DNA of 64,000 nt from Flavobacterium tegetincola DSM 22377 (GCF_000425485.1 NZ_AUDN01000015.1:124001-188000), one strand, 5' to 3'. Shown: positions 37,759 to 46,803, numbered from the stretch's first letter. Translations and numbers: made by a program. The notes: generated from the sequence alone by a model not told the origin.

Positions 37759-38658
37759 ATGAAAAATCAAAAGCTTAATAGTTTCATTCTAATTTTGATT
37801 TTTTTATTGATAGGTGTTGACGCTTCAGCACAAAATCAAGAAACCATCCCAGAACTTTATCCGATTAACGATAAAAAAGTAGGACTTATTGGCTATTATT
37901 TGGAGGACAGAACAAATGTAGTTAAACCTCAATTTTGTACAGCAACCTATAATATTGATGGTTATTATTTGGTAAGTATATCGAAGCATGAATACGATGA
38001 AGATGGGAGAAGAAAAGAGGAACATATCCCCAATACTGAAAAATATGCCTTATTGGATGCAAGAGGTAATTTTGTCATCAGTTTTTCTGATAATTATAAC
38101 TACATCATTATTGATAGCGGATTGATTAAGGTAGAGAAAGATAAGCGTTATGGAATTTTAGATGCGAAAAAGAAAGTGATGATTCCATTGATTTATGAGG
38201 AGTTGGAAGTAGAAAATAAGCAAATTATTCTCGCTAAAAAGAAAAATAAAATGGGGGTGCTCAACTTAAAAAATGAAGTGATTATCCCGTTTCTTTATGA
38301 TAAAATATATGGGTTTTCATCTGTAAAATCAGACGACAATTTTTATCTCATTGTTTCTAAAGATGGTAAAAGTGGAATTATTGATAAGCAAAACCATTTT
38401 GTGATTGCTTTAGGTAACCACGATTTTCAGTTCGTGACAAAAAAATCTATTGGTTTAAAAATAGGAAACAAATTTAAACTGGTCGACTTTAATTTGAAAC
38501 CAATTTTAAATGAGGACTTCGATACGCTATATCTTGTTAATATCGATGGAGATGAAATTTATGCTGAAGCAAGAGGTGTAGGCTTTTATTTTACTTTAGC
38601 TGGAGAACTTTTGAGAAAAGACCCGTTAGAGGGAGAAAAAGTGATTGAAAAACCTTAG
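37759..38658 (+). CDS. Secreted WG-repeat protein
   Basis: Protein of 299 residues, signal peptide ending A-S-A-Q. It contains about six WG/KWG-type repeats (K-V-G-L-I-G-Y, K-Y-A-L-L-D-A-R-G-N-F-V-I, R-Y-G-I-L-D-A-K-K-K-V-M-I-P-L-I-Y-E, K-M-G-V-L-N-L-K-N-E-V-I-I-P-F-L-Y-D, K-S-G-I-I-D-K-Q-N-H). These form a solenoid or propeller used for protein binding. Related to 39824-40492. Confidence 0.85.
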   Translation: MKNQKLNSFILILIFLLIGVDASAQNQETIPELYPINDKKVGLIGYYLEDRTNVVKPQFCTATYNIDGYYLVSISKHEYDEDGRRKEEHIPNTEKYALLDARGNFVISFSDNYNYIIIDSGLIKVEKDKRYGILDAKKKVMIPLIYEELEVENKQIILAKKKNKMGVLNLKNEVIIPFLYDKIYGFSSVKSDDNFYLIVSKDGKSGIIDKQNHFVIALGNHDFQFVTKKSIGLKIGNKFKLVDFNLKPILNEDFDTLYLVNIDGDEIYAEARGVGFYFTLAGELLRKDPLEGEKVIEKP

Positions 38659-38690
38659 GATATAATCAATACTGATAAAATTCACTTAAC

Positions 38691-39527
38691 ATGAAGAAAT
38701 TCATTATCGGACTTTTTTTAACGTTAATTGCTTCATTTTGCATATACAACATCCTTGTCCCCATAAAATACAGCAACAGTTGCCACGATGAGAATCTGTA
38801 TAGATATCGCTTTTCAGTTTTCAAAATAGATACAAGCATAATAGGAGAGGTTGAACAAGAAAAATTAGGTGGTTTTTCAAAATATATTGGTATTGATAAA
38901 GTTCCCTGTCTAGATACTATTTTAAAAGCAAAACTAACAATCCAAGAAAAATCGATAGATAGCCTGCACAAGTTACACGGCTGGCGGTTACTAAAATGCG
39001 GTTTATGGATAAGTAAAAATGGCGACATCGCTTTTAAATCAGACTATCTACTGCGTGGAGATACTCGGATGGGTTTAACAGCAAGCCGTTTTATGACCAA
39101 GTTTGGTTTTGATGAAGAAATAAATCCAACACTGAAATCTGTGATAGATACTGCAACTTTTAAACAGCTGACGTATAGTTTTTATCGGGATAAAAATAAC
39201 ATTTACCAATATTATGGAACGTCTGGCGGTGGTCGGTTTTCTAATTTTAAAGAGGTAGAGCCCAAACTTGATGTGGTAACATTTAAGATATTGAACGACA
39301 ATTATGCAAGAGATAAAAACTTTGTTTATGACGGTAGACAAGGGTTGATGGCAGATGCTGATGTGAAAACATTTATCGTTTTAAAAGATGAACCTTTCGC
39401 AAAAGATAAAAACAATTATTATCAATGGGATGGTATCATTGAGAAAGAAGAACAGCAGGATAGTACTGTTAAACAAGCAATTAAAAAATTAAATAAGTTA
39501 AAGAATGAAAAACAGCAAATACCATAG
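38691..39527 (+). CDS. DKNYY-family membrane-anchored protein
   Basis: Protein of 278 residues with an N-terminal helix (about 4-22) and no lipobox. A globular part with two cysteines follows, then three DKNYY units (R-D-K-N-N-I-Y near 166, R-D-K-N-F-V-Y near 206, K-D-K-N-N-Y-Y near 237). The spacing of about 30-40 residues between units is characteristic. The tail is a charged helix. It sits between two WG genes. Activity of the family is unknown. Confidence 0.85.
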   Translation: MKKFIIGLFLTLIASFCIYNILVPIKYSNSCHDENLYRYRFSVFKIDTSIIGEVEQEKLGGFSKYIGIDKVPCLDTILKAKLTIQEKSIDSLHKLHGWRLLKCGLWISKNGDIAFKSDYLLRGDTRMGLTASRFMTKFGFDEEINPTLKSVIDTATFKQLTYSFYRDKNNIYQYYGTSGGGRFSNFKEVEPKLDVVTFKILNDNYARDKNFVYDGRQGLMADADVKTFIVLKDEPFAKDKNNYYQWDGIIEKEEQQDSTVKQAIKKLNKLKNEKQQIP

Positions 39528-39551
39528 CTTCTATAATTAATTTTCTACAAA

Positions 39552-39812
39552 ATGATTAAAAAAGACCACGTTAATAATTTTAGTGCAACGCTAAAAAGAA
39601 TTTTGGATAAAGAAATTACACTTGGAAACAAAATTGTAGAAACTTCCGAAGGTTGGCCACATGCAAATTCTATCATGGTTTTTCTTGAAAAACCTTTTTT
39701 TCAGAAATACCAACTGGAGAAAATCGAGTACCGTCACATTAACGACCCGCATTATTGGAAAGAAGAATATTTTGATGGCGAATTAAATCATACTTTAGCG
39801 TGTAAATTTTAA
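39552..39812 (+). CDS. Small cytoplasmic protein, 86 residues
   Basis: Short soluble protein with no signal. A helical start is followed by G-W-P-H-A-N-S-I-M-V-F-L, then E-Y-R-H-I-N-D-P-H-Y-W-K-E-E-Y and a closing C-K-F. The conserved-looking E-Y-R-x-I-N-D-P-H-Y-W-K string suggests a real family of small proteins seen in Bacteroidetes; I know no function. Tightly packed (12 bases) before the secreted WG gene. Confidence 0.65.
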   Translation: MIKKDHVNNFSATLKRILDKEITLGNKIVETSEGWPHANSIMVFLEKPFFQKYQLEKIEYRHINDPHYWKEEYFDGELNHTLACKF

Positions 39813-39823
39813 ACGATTACAAG

Positions 39824-40492
39824 ATGAAACTAATTTTAATTTTTCTTTTTGGAATAGCTTCAAGCTTTACGTTTGCGCAAAAGGTGCAACAGAAAAACGA
39901 CTATCTGATTTCCTACAGTGTTAAACAAGATATTGGAGCGTTGTTTGGCTACAAACATCGAAGTGGTAAAATCGCCATAGAAGCTCAATTCTCGTCCATA
40001 AATACGGATACATTGTACAACATGGGAATTGTATTAAAAGATTGGCAGTGGGTAGGAATTGATATAAAGGAAAAAGTTATTTTAATTCCATTTATTTATG
40101 ATAACGGGCCCGATTATGTGGAAGAAGGCTTATTCAGGTTTGTAGAAAATGTAAAAATAGGTTTCGCCGACTTAGACGGAAATAAAATTATTCCTGCACA
40201 ATATTCATTTGCCACTTTTTTTAAAGAGGGTCTAGCAGACTACTATATAGGCGGAGATAGAATTTATGAAAATGGTAAAAGCCGTAAACAAAATAGCGCA
40301 GATGGAACTTTAAGTGAAGGAGATGTTCATTGGACTTGGGGTGGAAATATCACAGAAAACGGTTATTTAAACCAATTTGGTCAAAGATTTAAAGAAGTCG
40401 GTGAATTTAAGAATGGTAGGAGAGAAGCATTGACTGTGGATGGAAACAAAGTCTGGTTGGATAAAGCAGGAAAAATAATAAAACGACAATAA
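39824..40492 (+). CDS. Secreted WG-repeat protein, short
   Basis: Protein of 222 residues; signal peptide ends T-F-A-Q. Three to four degenerate WG repeats occur (L-F-G-Y-K-H-R-S-G-K-I-A-I-E-A-Q-F, K-I-G-F-A-D-L-D-G-N-K-I-I-P-A-Q-Y, E-G-L-A-D-Y-Y-I-G-G). A glycine-rich C-terminal part contains W-T-W-G-G-N. Paralogue of 37759-38658. Two WG genes flanking a DKNYY gene in one transcript suggests they act together. Confidence 0.8.
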   Translation: MKLILIFLFGIASSFTFAQKVQQKNDYLISYSVKQDIGALFGYKHRSGKIAIEAQFSSINTDTLYNMGIVLKDWQWVGIDIKEKVILIPFIYDNGPDYVEEGLFRFVENVKIGFADLDGNKIIPAQYSFATFFKEGLADYYIGGDRIYENGKSRKQNSADGTLSEGDVHWTWGGNITENGYLNQFGQRFKEVGEFKNGRREALTVDGNKVWLDKAGKIIKRQ

Positions 40493-40519
40493 TATTTTTT
40501 GAAAGTAAATTATATAAAG

Positions 40520-40813
40520 ATGATAAAGTTACTAATAAGAGTATTCCTAATTACATTACTAGTTTTTGGCGGATTGTTTCTGTTAAGCTTGTTCAAAGAT
40601 GATGGTAATATTGGTTTTCCATTTTGGTTTTATAAAGACGTGTGTGAAATGACGATGAGTATAGAAACAGGCGAAATGGGTGGAATAACGTATGCAGTTT
40701 CTTACGTCAATTTGTTTTTGGATATATTGATTTCTATTGCAGTTGCAACTTCAATTTTGTTTTGTATGAGGAGAAAAAATATGAAATTACAAAACTTTAA
40801 AAAAGGACCATAA
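40520..40813 (+). CDS. Small two-TM membrane protein
   Basis: Protein of about 97 residues from ATG 40520 (the upstream TTG at 40499 is less likely). Two hydrophobic helices (about 3-22 and 60-80) flank a loop with F-P-F-W-F-Y-K-D-V-C. A basic tail (R-R-K-N-M-K-L) suggests the C-terminus is inside. Function unknown; part of the same + strand run. Confidence 0.6.
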   Translation: MIKLLIRVFLITLLVFGGLFLLSLFKDDGNIGFPFWFYKDVCEMTMSIETGEMGGITYAVSYVNLFLDILISIAVATSILFCMRRKNMKLQNFKKGP

Positions 40814-40851
40814 AAAACACTTAATATTAAATATTCAAAAAAACCGAAAAA

Positions 40852-41379
40852 ATGCTAAACGAAACCGAAACTACTAAAATCAATTTTGACAATTCAAAAA
40901 GAAGAAAAATTTTATTCATTGGGGTTGGCGTCCTCATCTTCTGTGCCTTATTCATTGGACTTATTATCGCGGCAGATGTTATCAAAATCTTTTATCTCGC
41001 AATGTTTATTGTAATTTTGGTTGCAACGATTGTCATACTTATCAAATCTGCGAGAGAAATGAGTAGTGAAGATCAAGTTGGATTATTGCTGAACCCAATG
41101 GGATTTACTTTTAACGGCACAGGCGCTGCTAAAAAAATGGGGCAAATATGTTGGGTAGACATAGAAAATTTGGAAGGGAAGGAAGTATATAGGACTAAAC
41201 AACTCTACTTAAAACTGAAAAATCCTCAAAAATACAACAAGGAAATTTCTGAAATTGAACTCGTCAACAATGGCGTATTCATAAATGCAACCGAGCTTAA
41301 AATTAGTTTTGAAGAACTTATAAGCTTAACTGCTAAATATTTAGATAAATATGGTAAAGCTAGTTCTCCAAGACTGTAA
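40852..41379 (+). CDS. STM3941-like membrane protein
   Basis: Protein of 175 residues with two helices (about 17-40 and 46-66) followed by a beta domain (about 75-175). The domain contains L-N-P-M-G-F-T-F-N-G, I-C-W-V-D-I-E-N-L and L-K-N-P-Q-K-Y. The last element and the W-x-D-I turn are typical of STM3941-type proteins, a family of small two-helix membrane proteins of unknown role with a PH-like domain. Similar plans appear at 8324, 9676, 23446, 44241 and 48119. Confidence 0.7.
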   Translation: MLNETETTKINFDNSKRRKILFIGVGVLIFCALFIGLIIAADVIKIFYLAMFIVILVATIVILIKSAREMSSEDQVGLLLNPMGFTFNGTGAAKKMGQICWVDIENLEGKEVYRTKQLYLKLKNPQKYNKEISEIELVNNGVFINATELKISFEELISLTAKYLDKYGKASSPRL

Positions 41380-41524
41380 TCTACATGATTGTACAAGCGT
41401 ATAACTTTCTTTGTTGATACGAAAAAACTGAACTAATTTTTTACGAATATTTAGAAAGAAAGTACAGATATAAAGTCAAAACCTACATATATTTATTTCA
41501 ATTTTTTGTTGTCACTTTAGTTAT

Positions 41525-41532
41525 TAACTTTG
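41525..41532 (+). promoter_or_regulatory. -7 promoter element before kinase gene
   Basis: TAACTTTG matches the Bacteroidetes TAnnTTTG element. TTTG lies 16 bases upstream, somewhat closer than the usual 19, so the -33 match is weak. Transcription would begin about 41538, making the ATG at 41539 nearly leaderless; the GTG at 41560 would leave a short leader and gives a better signal peptide. Confidence 0.35.
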
Positions 41533-41559
41533 ATATTAATGATAAAAATTTCGTCTATC

Positions 41560-43482
41560 GTGTTAAAGAAAATAGAGTTTACATTTTCTTTTTTTTTATT
41601 ACTCATCTTGTTTTTGGTGTCATCTTGTACGCAGAAAAATAAGGAGAAAGTTGTTGTTGTGTTAAAAAATCAAAATAAGGTTTTATCTCAAGATGATTTG
41701 TCGACTGTTATTTCATTTGACACCTTGAGCACTGCTGCAATGAAGAAAAAGTTGAACGAGAAACTGGCATTGCTTCAAAACAACACCGATGAAGAGGCAA
41801 AAGCTTACTATTATTATTTCGCGGGGCTAAAATACAAATGGGCAAAAAATAGAGATAGCACGAAATTGATGTTTGAAAAAATTAATGTACCTCATGGAGA
41901 TGATGCTATTTATTTTCTTAAAAATATCAGTTTGCTCAATCAAAGAATGAATGATGGCGTGGCGGTCAAAGCTCAAATTATGGATAGCATTCATCAGCTA
42001 ACAGAAAAAGCAGAAAAGGAAAACAGCAAATTAACCTACAGATGCTATGACTTATTGGCAAAAGCCTACTACCAAAATCACGATGATAAAACGTCGTTTC
42101 AATATGTAGAAAAATATTATGCGAGTCACCCCTTCAAAAATCATCCGATAATTGAACAAAGGTATTATGATATTTCGTTTTTATTGGCTTCCAGAATGAG
42201 CGATTACAATAAAATGTTGGTCAGTAATGCCAAGGCTAGAAAGTTAGCACTTGCCATTAATGATAGTTTAGCGCTTGCCCGAACATATGATAATGAAGCT
42301 CAGATTTACGACAGACAATTGGATTACAGTAAAGCACTTAAATACAGTAAAATTCACATCAATTATTTGATTAAAACAAACAATATAAACGATGTAGCCT
42401 ACTACAATTTGGCGATTAGTTTTTCTAAAGATAACAAAGGCGATTCTGCCATATATTACTTTAAAAAAGCCATTATATTGAACAAAAAGCTAGCGCCTGA
42501 AAAACCTAAATATTTTTATTACAAAGGTTTAATGGATGCATACGAATTGCAAGGGAATTATAAAATGGCATTGGTGGCTTCGGAAAAGGCAAATGCAATT
42601 GAATTGCAAACTATCAAGGAAATTGAATCTGTAAAAATTGCAGAGATTAAAGAAAAATATGAGGCTGAAAAAAAAGATAAGAATATTCTATCACTACAGA
42701 ACCAGAATGATTTGAGCAAGAAGATTATTGCGCAACAAAATATAACTATGCTGTTATCGTCCTTGATTTTTTTGGGCGTCATCTTTTTTTTATATTTCAG
42801 CTATAGTCAGCGTCAGCTAAAACAACGAAACAAACTGCTGAATTCAGAGAATAAGCGATTAAATATGGAGCAAAAATTGTTGCAGGTGCAACTCAATCCT
42901 CATTTTATATTCAATTCTATCGCCAATTTACAAAGTTTAGCCGCTTCAGGTAATACTAAAGATACCGTGCGTTACCTTACTGCCTTCTCGGTTCTTTTGC
43001 GAAATATTTTGGAACAAAGTCGCAAGGATTTTATTGGTTTGGACGAAGAAGTAGCTACTTTAGAAAATTACATAAAACTGCAGCAAATGCGTTACAAACA
43101 TATGTTTGATTATAAAATAAATATCGCCAGTGATCTTTATCTTCCAGGTATTTTAATACCACCAATGCTGATTCAGCCATTTGTAGAAAATGCCATTGAA
43201 CACGGCTTTAGAAACATAGATTACACAGGTTTAATGACTGTTGATTTTAGAGTAGAAAATCAGCAATTGATTATCTTAGTTGATGATAATGGAAAAGGGA
43301 TTGAAGTAAAAACTCCAAACGATCAGAAAAAACAATCACTTGCAGGAATTATTTTGAAAGAACGATTAGACGTTGTTTTCAATTCTCAAGGACAAGAAGC
43401 TAAATACGAACAGATGGACAAAAAACAAGACGGAAGTCACGGCTATACCGTCAGAATTGTAATTCCAGAAATAAAAGATTAA
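41560..43482 (+). CDS. TPR sensor histidine kinase (LytS/YehU-like)
   Basis: Sensor kinase of about 640 residues. The GTG at 41560 gives a signal with a lipobox (F-L-V-S-S-C); ATG 41539 and TTG 41530 are alternatives. A periplasmic region of TPR-type helices spans about 40-380, with one helix near 395-415. A short coiled coil leads to a His-kinase domain with N-P-H-F-I-F-N-S (His about 448) and the ATPase N-box P-F-V-E-N-A-I-E-H-G (about 543). The G-box D-D-N-G-K-G-I lies near 578. All key residues are present. Paired with the LytTR regulator five bases downstream; the input signal is unknown. Confidence 0.9.
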   Translation: MLKKIEFTFSFFLLLILFLVSSCTQKNKEKVVVVLKNQNKVLSQDDLSTVISFDTLSTAAMKKKLNEKLALLQNNTDEEAKAYYYYFAGLKYKWAKNRDSTKLMFEKINVPHGDDAIYFLKNISLLNQRMNDGVAVKAQIMDSIHQLTEKAEKENSKLTYRCYDLLAKAYYQNHDDKTSFQYVEKYYASHPFKNHPIIEQRYYDISFLLASRMSDYNKMLVSNAKARKLALAINDSLALARTYDNEAQIYDRQLDYSKALKYSKIHINYLIKTNNINDVAYYNLAISFSKDNKGDSAIYYFKKAIILNKKLAPEKPKYFYYKGLMDAYELQGNYKMALVASEKANAIELQTIKEIESVKIAEIKEKYEAEKKDKNILSLQNQNDLSKKIIAQQNITMLLSSLIFLGVIFFLYFSYSQRQLKQRNKLLNSENKRLNMEQKLLQVQLNPHFIFNSIANLQSLAASGNTKDTVRYLTAFSVLLRNILEQSRKDFIGLDEEVATLENYIKLQQMRYKHMFDYKINIASDLYLPGILIPPMLIQPFVENAIEHGFRNIDYTGLMTVDFRVENQQLIILVDDNGKGIEVKTPNDQKKQSLAGIILKERLDVVFNSQGQEAKYEQMDKKQDGSHGYTVRIVIPEIKD

Positions 43483-43487
43483 ATATT

Positions 43488-44240
43488 ATGCAGATGAAAC
43501 TATATATTATAGAAGATGAGGTGTTGATATTAGAACATTTAATACAAGTAGTACAAAAAATTCCTTACATCCAATTGGTGGGAACATCTGCGAGCGTAGC
43601 AAAATCTGCCCTAGAAATCCCAGTACTTAAACCCGATATGGTTTTAGCAGATATCAGATTAAAAGACGGCGATAGTTTTCAATTGTTTGACAAAATAGGA
43701 GTAGAGGATTTTCAGCTTATATTTTTAACTGCCTACGATCAGTATGCTATTCAGGCTCTAAATATGGGTGCTTTCGGTTATTTGCTAAAGCCAATTGATG
43801 AAATTGAACTTACTAATTTATTGAATAAATGCTTTCATCATAGAGAGCAGGAAACGGCCAACCAGCAACAATTGGCTATTGCCAAAGAACAGTATTTGAC
43901 ACATGGGGTTTCTAGTATTAAACGGATTGCGTTAAAAAGTATGGAATTTATAGAAATAGTACCAATTGAAGACATTGTATATTGCAAAAGTGACAAGGGA
44001 TACACGTCTTTTTTTCTAAAAAATAAACGTGAGATCGTAGTTTCTAAAGGTTTAAAGGAATACGAAATTATATTAACAGCACATGGCTTTTTGCGTTGTC
44101 ATCAGTCTTATATGGTTAACTTTATGTACGTTAGTAAATATTATAAAGAAGGCTATCTTATATTATTGGAAAAAGAAAATATTCCAGTTTCTGCCCGAAA
44201 AAAGGAAGAAGTGATGCGGTATTTAGATAATATTGCTTAA
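43488..44240 (+). CDS. LytTR-family response regulator
   Basis: Protein of 250 residues with a receiver domain (residues 3-120: acidic E-D-E near 9, phosphoacceptor Asp55 in L-A-D-I-R, Thr in F-L-T-A-Y-D near 86, Lys101 in L-L-K-P-I-D). A LytTR DNA-binding domain follows (about 150-250: I-E-D-I-V-Y-C-K-S-D-K-G-Y-T, F-L-R-C-H-Q-S-Y-M-V-N, I-P-V-S-A-R-K-K). Partner of the TPR kinase. Targets are unknown, but it is the only transcription factor in 64 kb, so local envelope genes are candidates. Confidence 0.92.
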   Translation: MQMKLYIIEDEVLILEHLIQVVQKIPYIQLVGTSASVAKSALEIPVLKPDMVLADIRLKDGDSFQLFDKIGVEDFQLIFLTAYDQYAIQALNMGAFGYLLKPIDEIELTNLLNKCFHHREQETANQQQLAIAKEQYLTHGVSSIKRIALKSMEFIEIVPIEDIVYCKSDKGYTSFFLKNKREIVVSKGLKEYEIILTAHGFLRCHQSYMVNFMYVSKYYKEGYLILLEKENIPVSARKKEEVMRYLDNIA

Positions 44241-44825
44241 GTGGGAAGCGATTATATTACTAATTTTGAGCGAAAGCAGGCAATTCGCAAGAACATCTTT
44301 TATGGTTTTATATGTTTGTTGCTTGTTGGAATACCCCTTTGGTTTTATATACATTCCTATCTAGAAACCATTGGGATTGGAATAGACAATCTGGGTGTAG
44401 AGCGATACGATGAACGAATGAGAGATGCCCTTATGTTCACGCTAATTTTGATGGGAACGGTCTCGGTTATTGCTATTCCTATACTCATTTTTATAAATAA
44501 CTTTTTTAATGGTTACCAGCGTGTGTTACAAAAACTCACACTTTCTGAAATTGAGATTTTAAAAAAAATTAATGATGCGTTGTATGGGGTTGATAAGTAT
44601 ATGCCTTCGTTCATTATCACATCCCAAATTTTATATGTTTTTTCACTCCAGCGATATGTGATTCCGTTTGACAGAATTACAGCGCACAAAATTTCGATCC
44701 GGCATGTAAAAAATGGTTTTATGTACAAGATTGAGATTAATACAAGTGATGCTAAATATTATAATTTCAGCATTTCAAGCAATCCGGTTCAATTGGAGCA
44801 GTTGAAGTTGAGATTGAATGGATAG
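44241..44825 (+). CDS. Membrane protein coupled to the two-component pair
   Basis: Starts with GTG directly after the regulator's stop codon (zero gap), so translation is probably coupled. Protein of 194 residues with two helices (about 21-40 and 66-90) and a beta domain (about 95-194) with L-Q-R-Y-V-I-P-F-D-R-I-T-A-H and a strand-rich end. The plan resembles the STM3941/PH-like membrane proteins in this window. It may be a third component of the signalling system, for example a kinase partner (inference from position). Confidence 0.75.
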   Translation: MGSDYITNFERKQAIRKNIFYGFICLLLVGIPLWFYIHSYLETIGIGIDNLGVERYDERMRDALMFTLILMGTVSVIAIPILIFINNFFNGYQRVLQKLTLSEIEILKKINDALYGVDKYMPSFIITSQILYVFSLQRYVIPFDRITAHKISIRHVKNGFMYKIEINTSDAKYYNFSISSNPVQLEQLKLRLNG

Positions 44826-45180
44826 CTTTTTTTGTATGGTAGTGTGATTTATAACAATTGAACCGTTAATTATTTAGTTAAATTCGGTGCGGCAATGGTT
44901 CTGGAAGCAATGGAATTTATATAAAATTCTAGTTCATTTTGCTTCATTAAACCAAAAATAAACCATGAAATAATAAAATCAACATACCAGAAAAAACCTG
45001 ATTTTATCAATGTCCACAACAAATCAGAATTTTACATTTTTGAAAGTTTGATTTTATAGGAAAACTGAAGCTAAACTGTACGGCTCAAATAGAAAATAAT
45101 TGAGCTGGAAAAGGAAAAACCCAAGATAAAAATGATCTTTTTGAATTCTAATAATTAATTAAGGAGAGAAACAGGAACCC
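44826..45180. other. Gap with gene relic
   Basis: A 355-base gap. No intact gene is seen. At 45062-45142 a short frame (L-K-L-N-C-T-A-Q-I-E-N-N, TGA, then A-G-K-G-K-T-Q-D) matches codons inside the broken gene at 45702-45998, so the gap holds at least one decayed duplicate. GGAG at 45163-45166 lies 14 bases before the next ATG, and no promoter consensus was recognised. Confidence 0.45.
45068..45117 (+). repeat. Direct repeat, copy 1 (decayed)
   Basis: About 50 bases beginning AAGCTAAACTGTA match 45759-45810 at roughly four of five positions. Both read L-K-L-N-C-x-A-Q-I-E-N in the same frame. Copy 1 contains a TGA where copy 2 has TGG. Together they mark a duplication of an ancestral gene, one copy largely gone. 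Confidence 0.5.
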
Positions 45181-45712
45181 ATGACTGAGATACAAAATCG
45201 CAATAATATTATTTTAGATGCATTTAACCGGTTTGCTGATGTTGGATATACATTAAGCGAATCGACAATTGAGGTTATAGATGAATCTACTAAGTGCGAC
45301 CGTATTACTGTCGAATATCAATCAATAGATAGACTATTGCGGGTTCAATACTTATCTAGTTTAAATTATATTTCTGAAATTCCTAACCAAAATCTAATTG
45401 AATGCGTCAATATTGTCATGACGAACAAAGAAAGAAACGATGGGAGTTTTAATGACAATCATTTAGATATAGTTCACTATTTCCGATTGACTAAACCTGA
45501 AATTTATAAAAGTGAATTAGAGCTATTTAATAACTCTGACAAAAGTGGTATTCAACTAAAGGAATTTGAAAAAGATAAATCTTTATGCAGATATGGTTCT
45601 TAATAAGCTTAAAGAAGTAACAACAGGTAAACAATGGGTTTCAGCTAGTATGACACGTTTAGACGGTTGGAGAATACAAACAGAAAAGGGAATTAAATTT
45701 TATGATAATTAG
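45181..45712 (+). pseudogene. Soluble protein with frameshift near the 3' end
   Basis: Open from ATG 45181 to TAA 45603 (140 codons, no export signal). Near 45572 a run of five A appears to have gained a base. Removing one A continues the protein as E-K-I-N-L-Y-A-D-M-V-L-N-K-L-K-E-V-T-T-G-K, then W-V-S-A-S-M-T-R-L-D-G-W-R-I-Q-T to TAG 45710-45712. The full length would be about 177 residues. The end overlaps the start of the next broken gene by 11 bases, confirming the ancestral operon structure. Confidence 0.55.
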
Positions 45713-45998
45713 TGTAAAGAAATTACAAAAATGGCTGTTGACTTGTAAGGCAAATCTAAAGCTAAACTGTATTGCTCAAATAGAAAATAGTTGGACTGGA
45801 AAAGGAGAGAACATTACGGAAAACGAAATCACTACTTTTTCTAAAATCTACCAAGAAGCTTCAAAATTTGAATTATGAAATTATCCTGATTTAATAATTG
45901 TCGTAAATAATGCAAAGCGATATTTAACGGAGCATACAGCATTAAGTGAAGAAAGCATCAAACAAATTGTCAATACAATTTCTTATGAATGGAAATAA
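45702..45998 (+). pseudogene. 98-residue protein with in-frame TGA
   Basis: ATG 45702 overlaps the end of the preceding gene. Codons read K-K-L-Q-K-W-L-L-T-C-K, N-C-I-A-Q-I-E-N-S-W-T-G-K-G, F-S-K-I-Y-Q-E-A-S-K-F-E-L, then TGA at 45876-45878 (codon 59). The same frame continues N-Y-P-D-L-I-I-V-V-N-N-A-K-R-Y-L-T-E to TAA 45996-45998. A tryptophan (TGG) changed to TGA is the simplest explanation. A second, more decayed copy of the middle part lies at 45068-45117. Confidence 0.55.
45759..45810 (+). repeat. Direct repeat, copy 2
   Basis: Partner of 45068-45117, inside the broken gene at 45702-45998; see that entry for the alignment. Confidence 0.5.
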
Positions 45999-46027
45999 AT
46001 ATAGCGTGTTGATCACAAACATAAATT

Positions 46028-46633
46028 ATGACTGAAAAAGATAAAAAATTTATAGCTCATTGGGAAAATGAAATTGAAAAGGGACAGTTACAATATCATC
46101 TGAAAATAATTGTATTTACTTGCCTAGTGAGTACAGCAGTAATCGTAGGCTATACTTGGGGAAACATTCCTGAAAACAAATTCTTTGAATCGTTGGCGCC
46201 ACTTTCAATTTTAATTTTTGCGCTTGGCATTCCGCTAGGAATTGTATTTGCTTGGCAGTTTTGGAGCAGAAACAACAACAGGTACAAATTTTTGACAACC
46301 GGAAATGAATTGTTAATCAATAAGGAAAAGAAAAAATGGTTTGAAAGGGATAAAATATGGGATGTTTTGGCAAGTAATATAGGTGCTGTTTATTTTCTTT
46401 TGTTATACACGTCCATTTTCTTGTTTGACAGTGGAAACCCCTCTGCAATCAAATACGGCATTGTATTTACGATACTTTCCTATTTGATTACGCTATTTGT
46501 TTATATTGTTTATCGCTATTTCGCTGATAAATCAGGAGAAACAAAAAAGTTCCCTTTGTTTTTTAAAATTGCGTTTCCGTCTATCATCTTATTGACTATA
46601 ATTTTATGGTTCGTTATATTTTATAAAGCATAG
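46028..46633 (+). CDS. Multi-pass membrane protein, unknown
   Basis: Protein of 201 residues with five probable helices (about 27-45, 56-80, 116-136, 143-165, 178-199). A charged amphipathic start (K-K-F-I-A-H-W-E-N-E-I-E-K) and a cytoplasmic loop (F-L-T-T-G-N-E-L-L-I-N-K-E-K-K-K) are present. No recognised family. Follows the broken pair at 45.2-46.0 kb by 29 bases. Confidence 0.65.
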   Translation: MTEKDKKFIAHWENEIEKGQLQYHLKIIVFTCLVSTAVIVGYTWGNIPENKFFESLAPLSILIFALGIPLGIVFAWQFWSRNNNRYKFLTTGNELLINKEKKKWFERDKIWDVLASNIGAVYFLLLYTSIFLFDSGNPSAIKYGIVFTILSYLITLFVYIVYRYFADKSGETKKFPLFFKIAFPSIILLTIILWFVIFYKA

Positions 46634-46728
46634 CAAATTAGAAAACGAACCTCTAAAATCAGTTTGGAAATATGTAGGTTTTTTTATTCAGCTGAATATT
46701 GCTCGTCTTAAAAAATAAGTAATTTTTC

Positions 46729-46742
46729 AAACCTGCAGGTTT
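46729..46742. terminator. Palindrome in gap, possible terminator
   Basis: AAACCTGCAGGTTT is a perfect 14-base palindrome followed by a short T-rich stretch. A second palindrome (ATTCAGCTGAAT, 46687-46698) lies just upstream. Palindromes of this type between genes often act as hairpin terminators; strength cannot be judged. Confidence 0.3.
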
Positions 46743-46803
46743 CTTTATCCGCCATGTTACAGAGACCCAACATAAGTCGGCGTTTTAAAAAATCAATAGA
46801 TAA

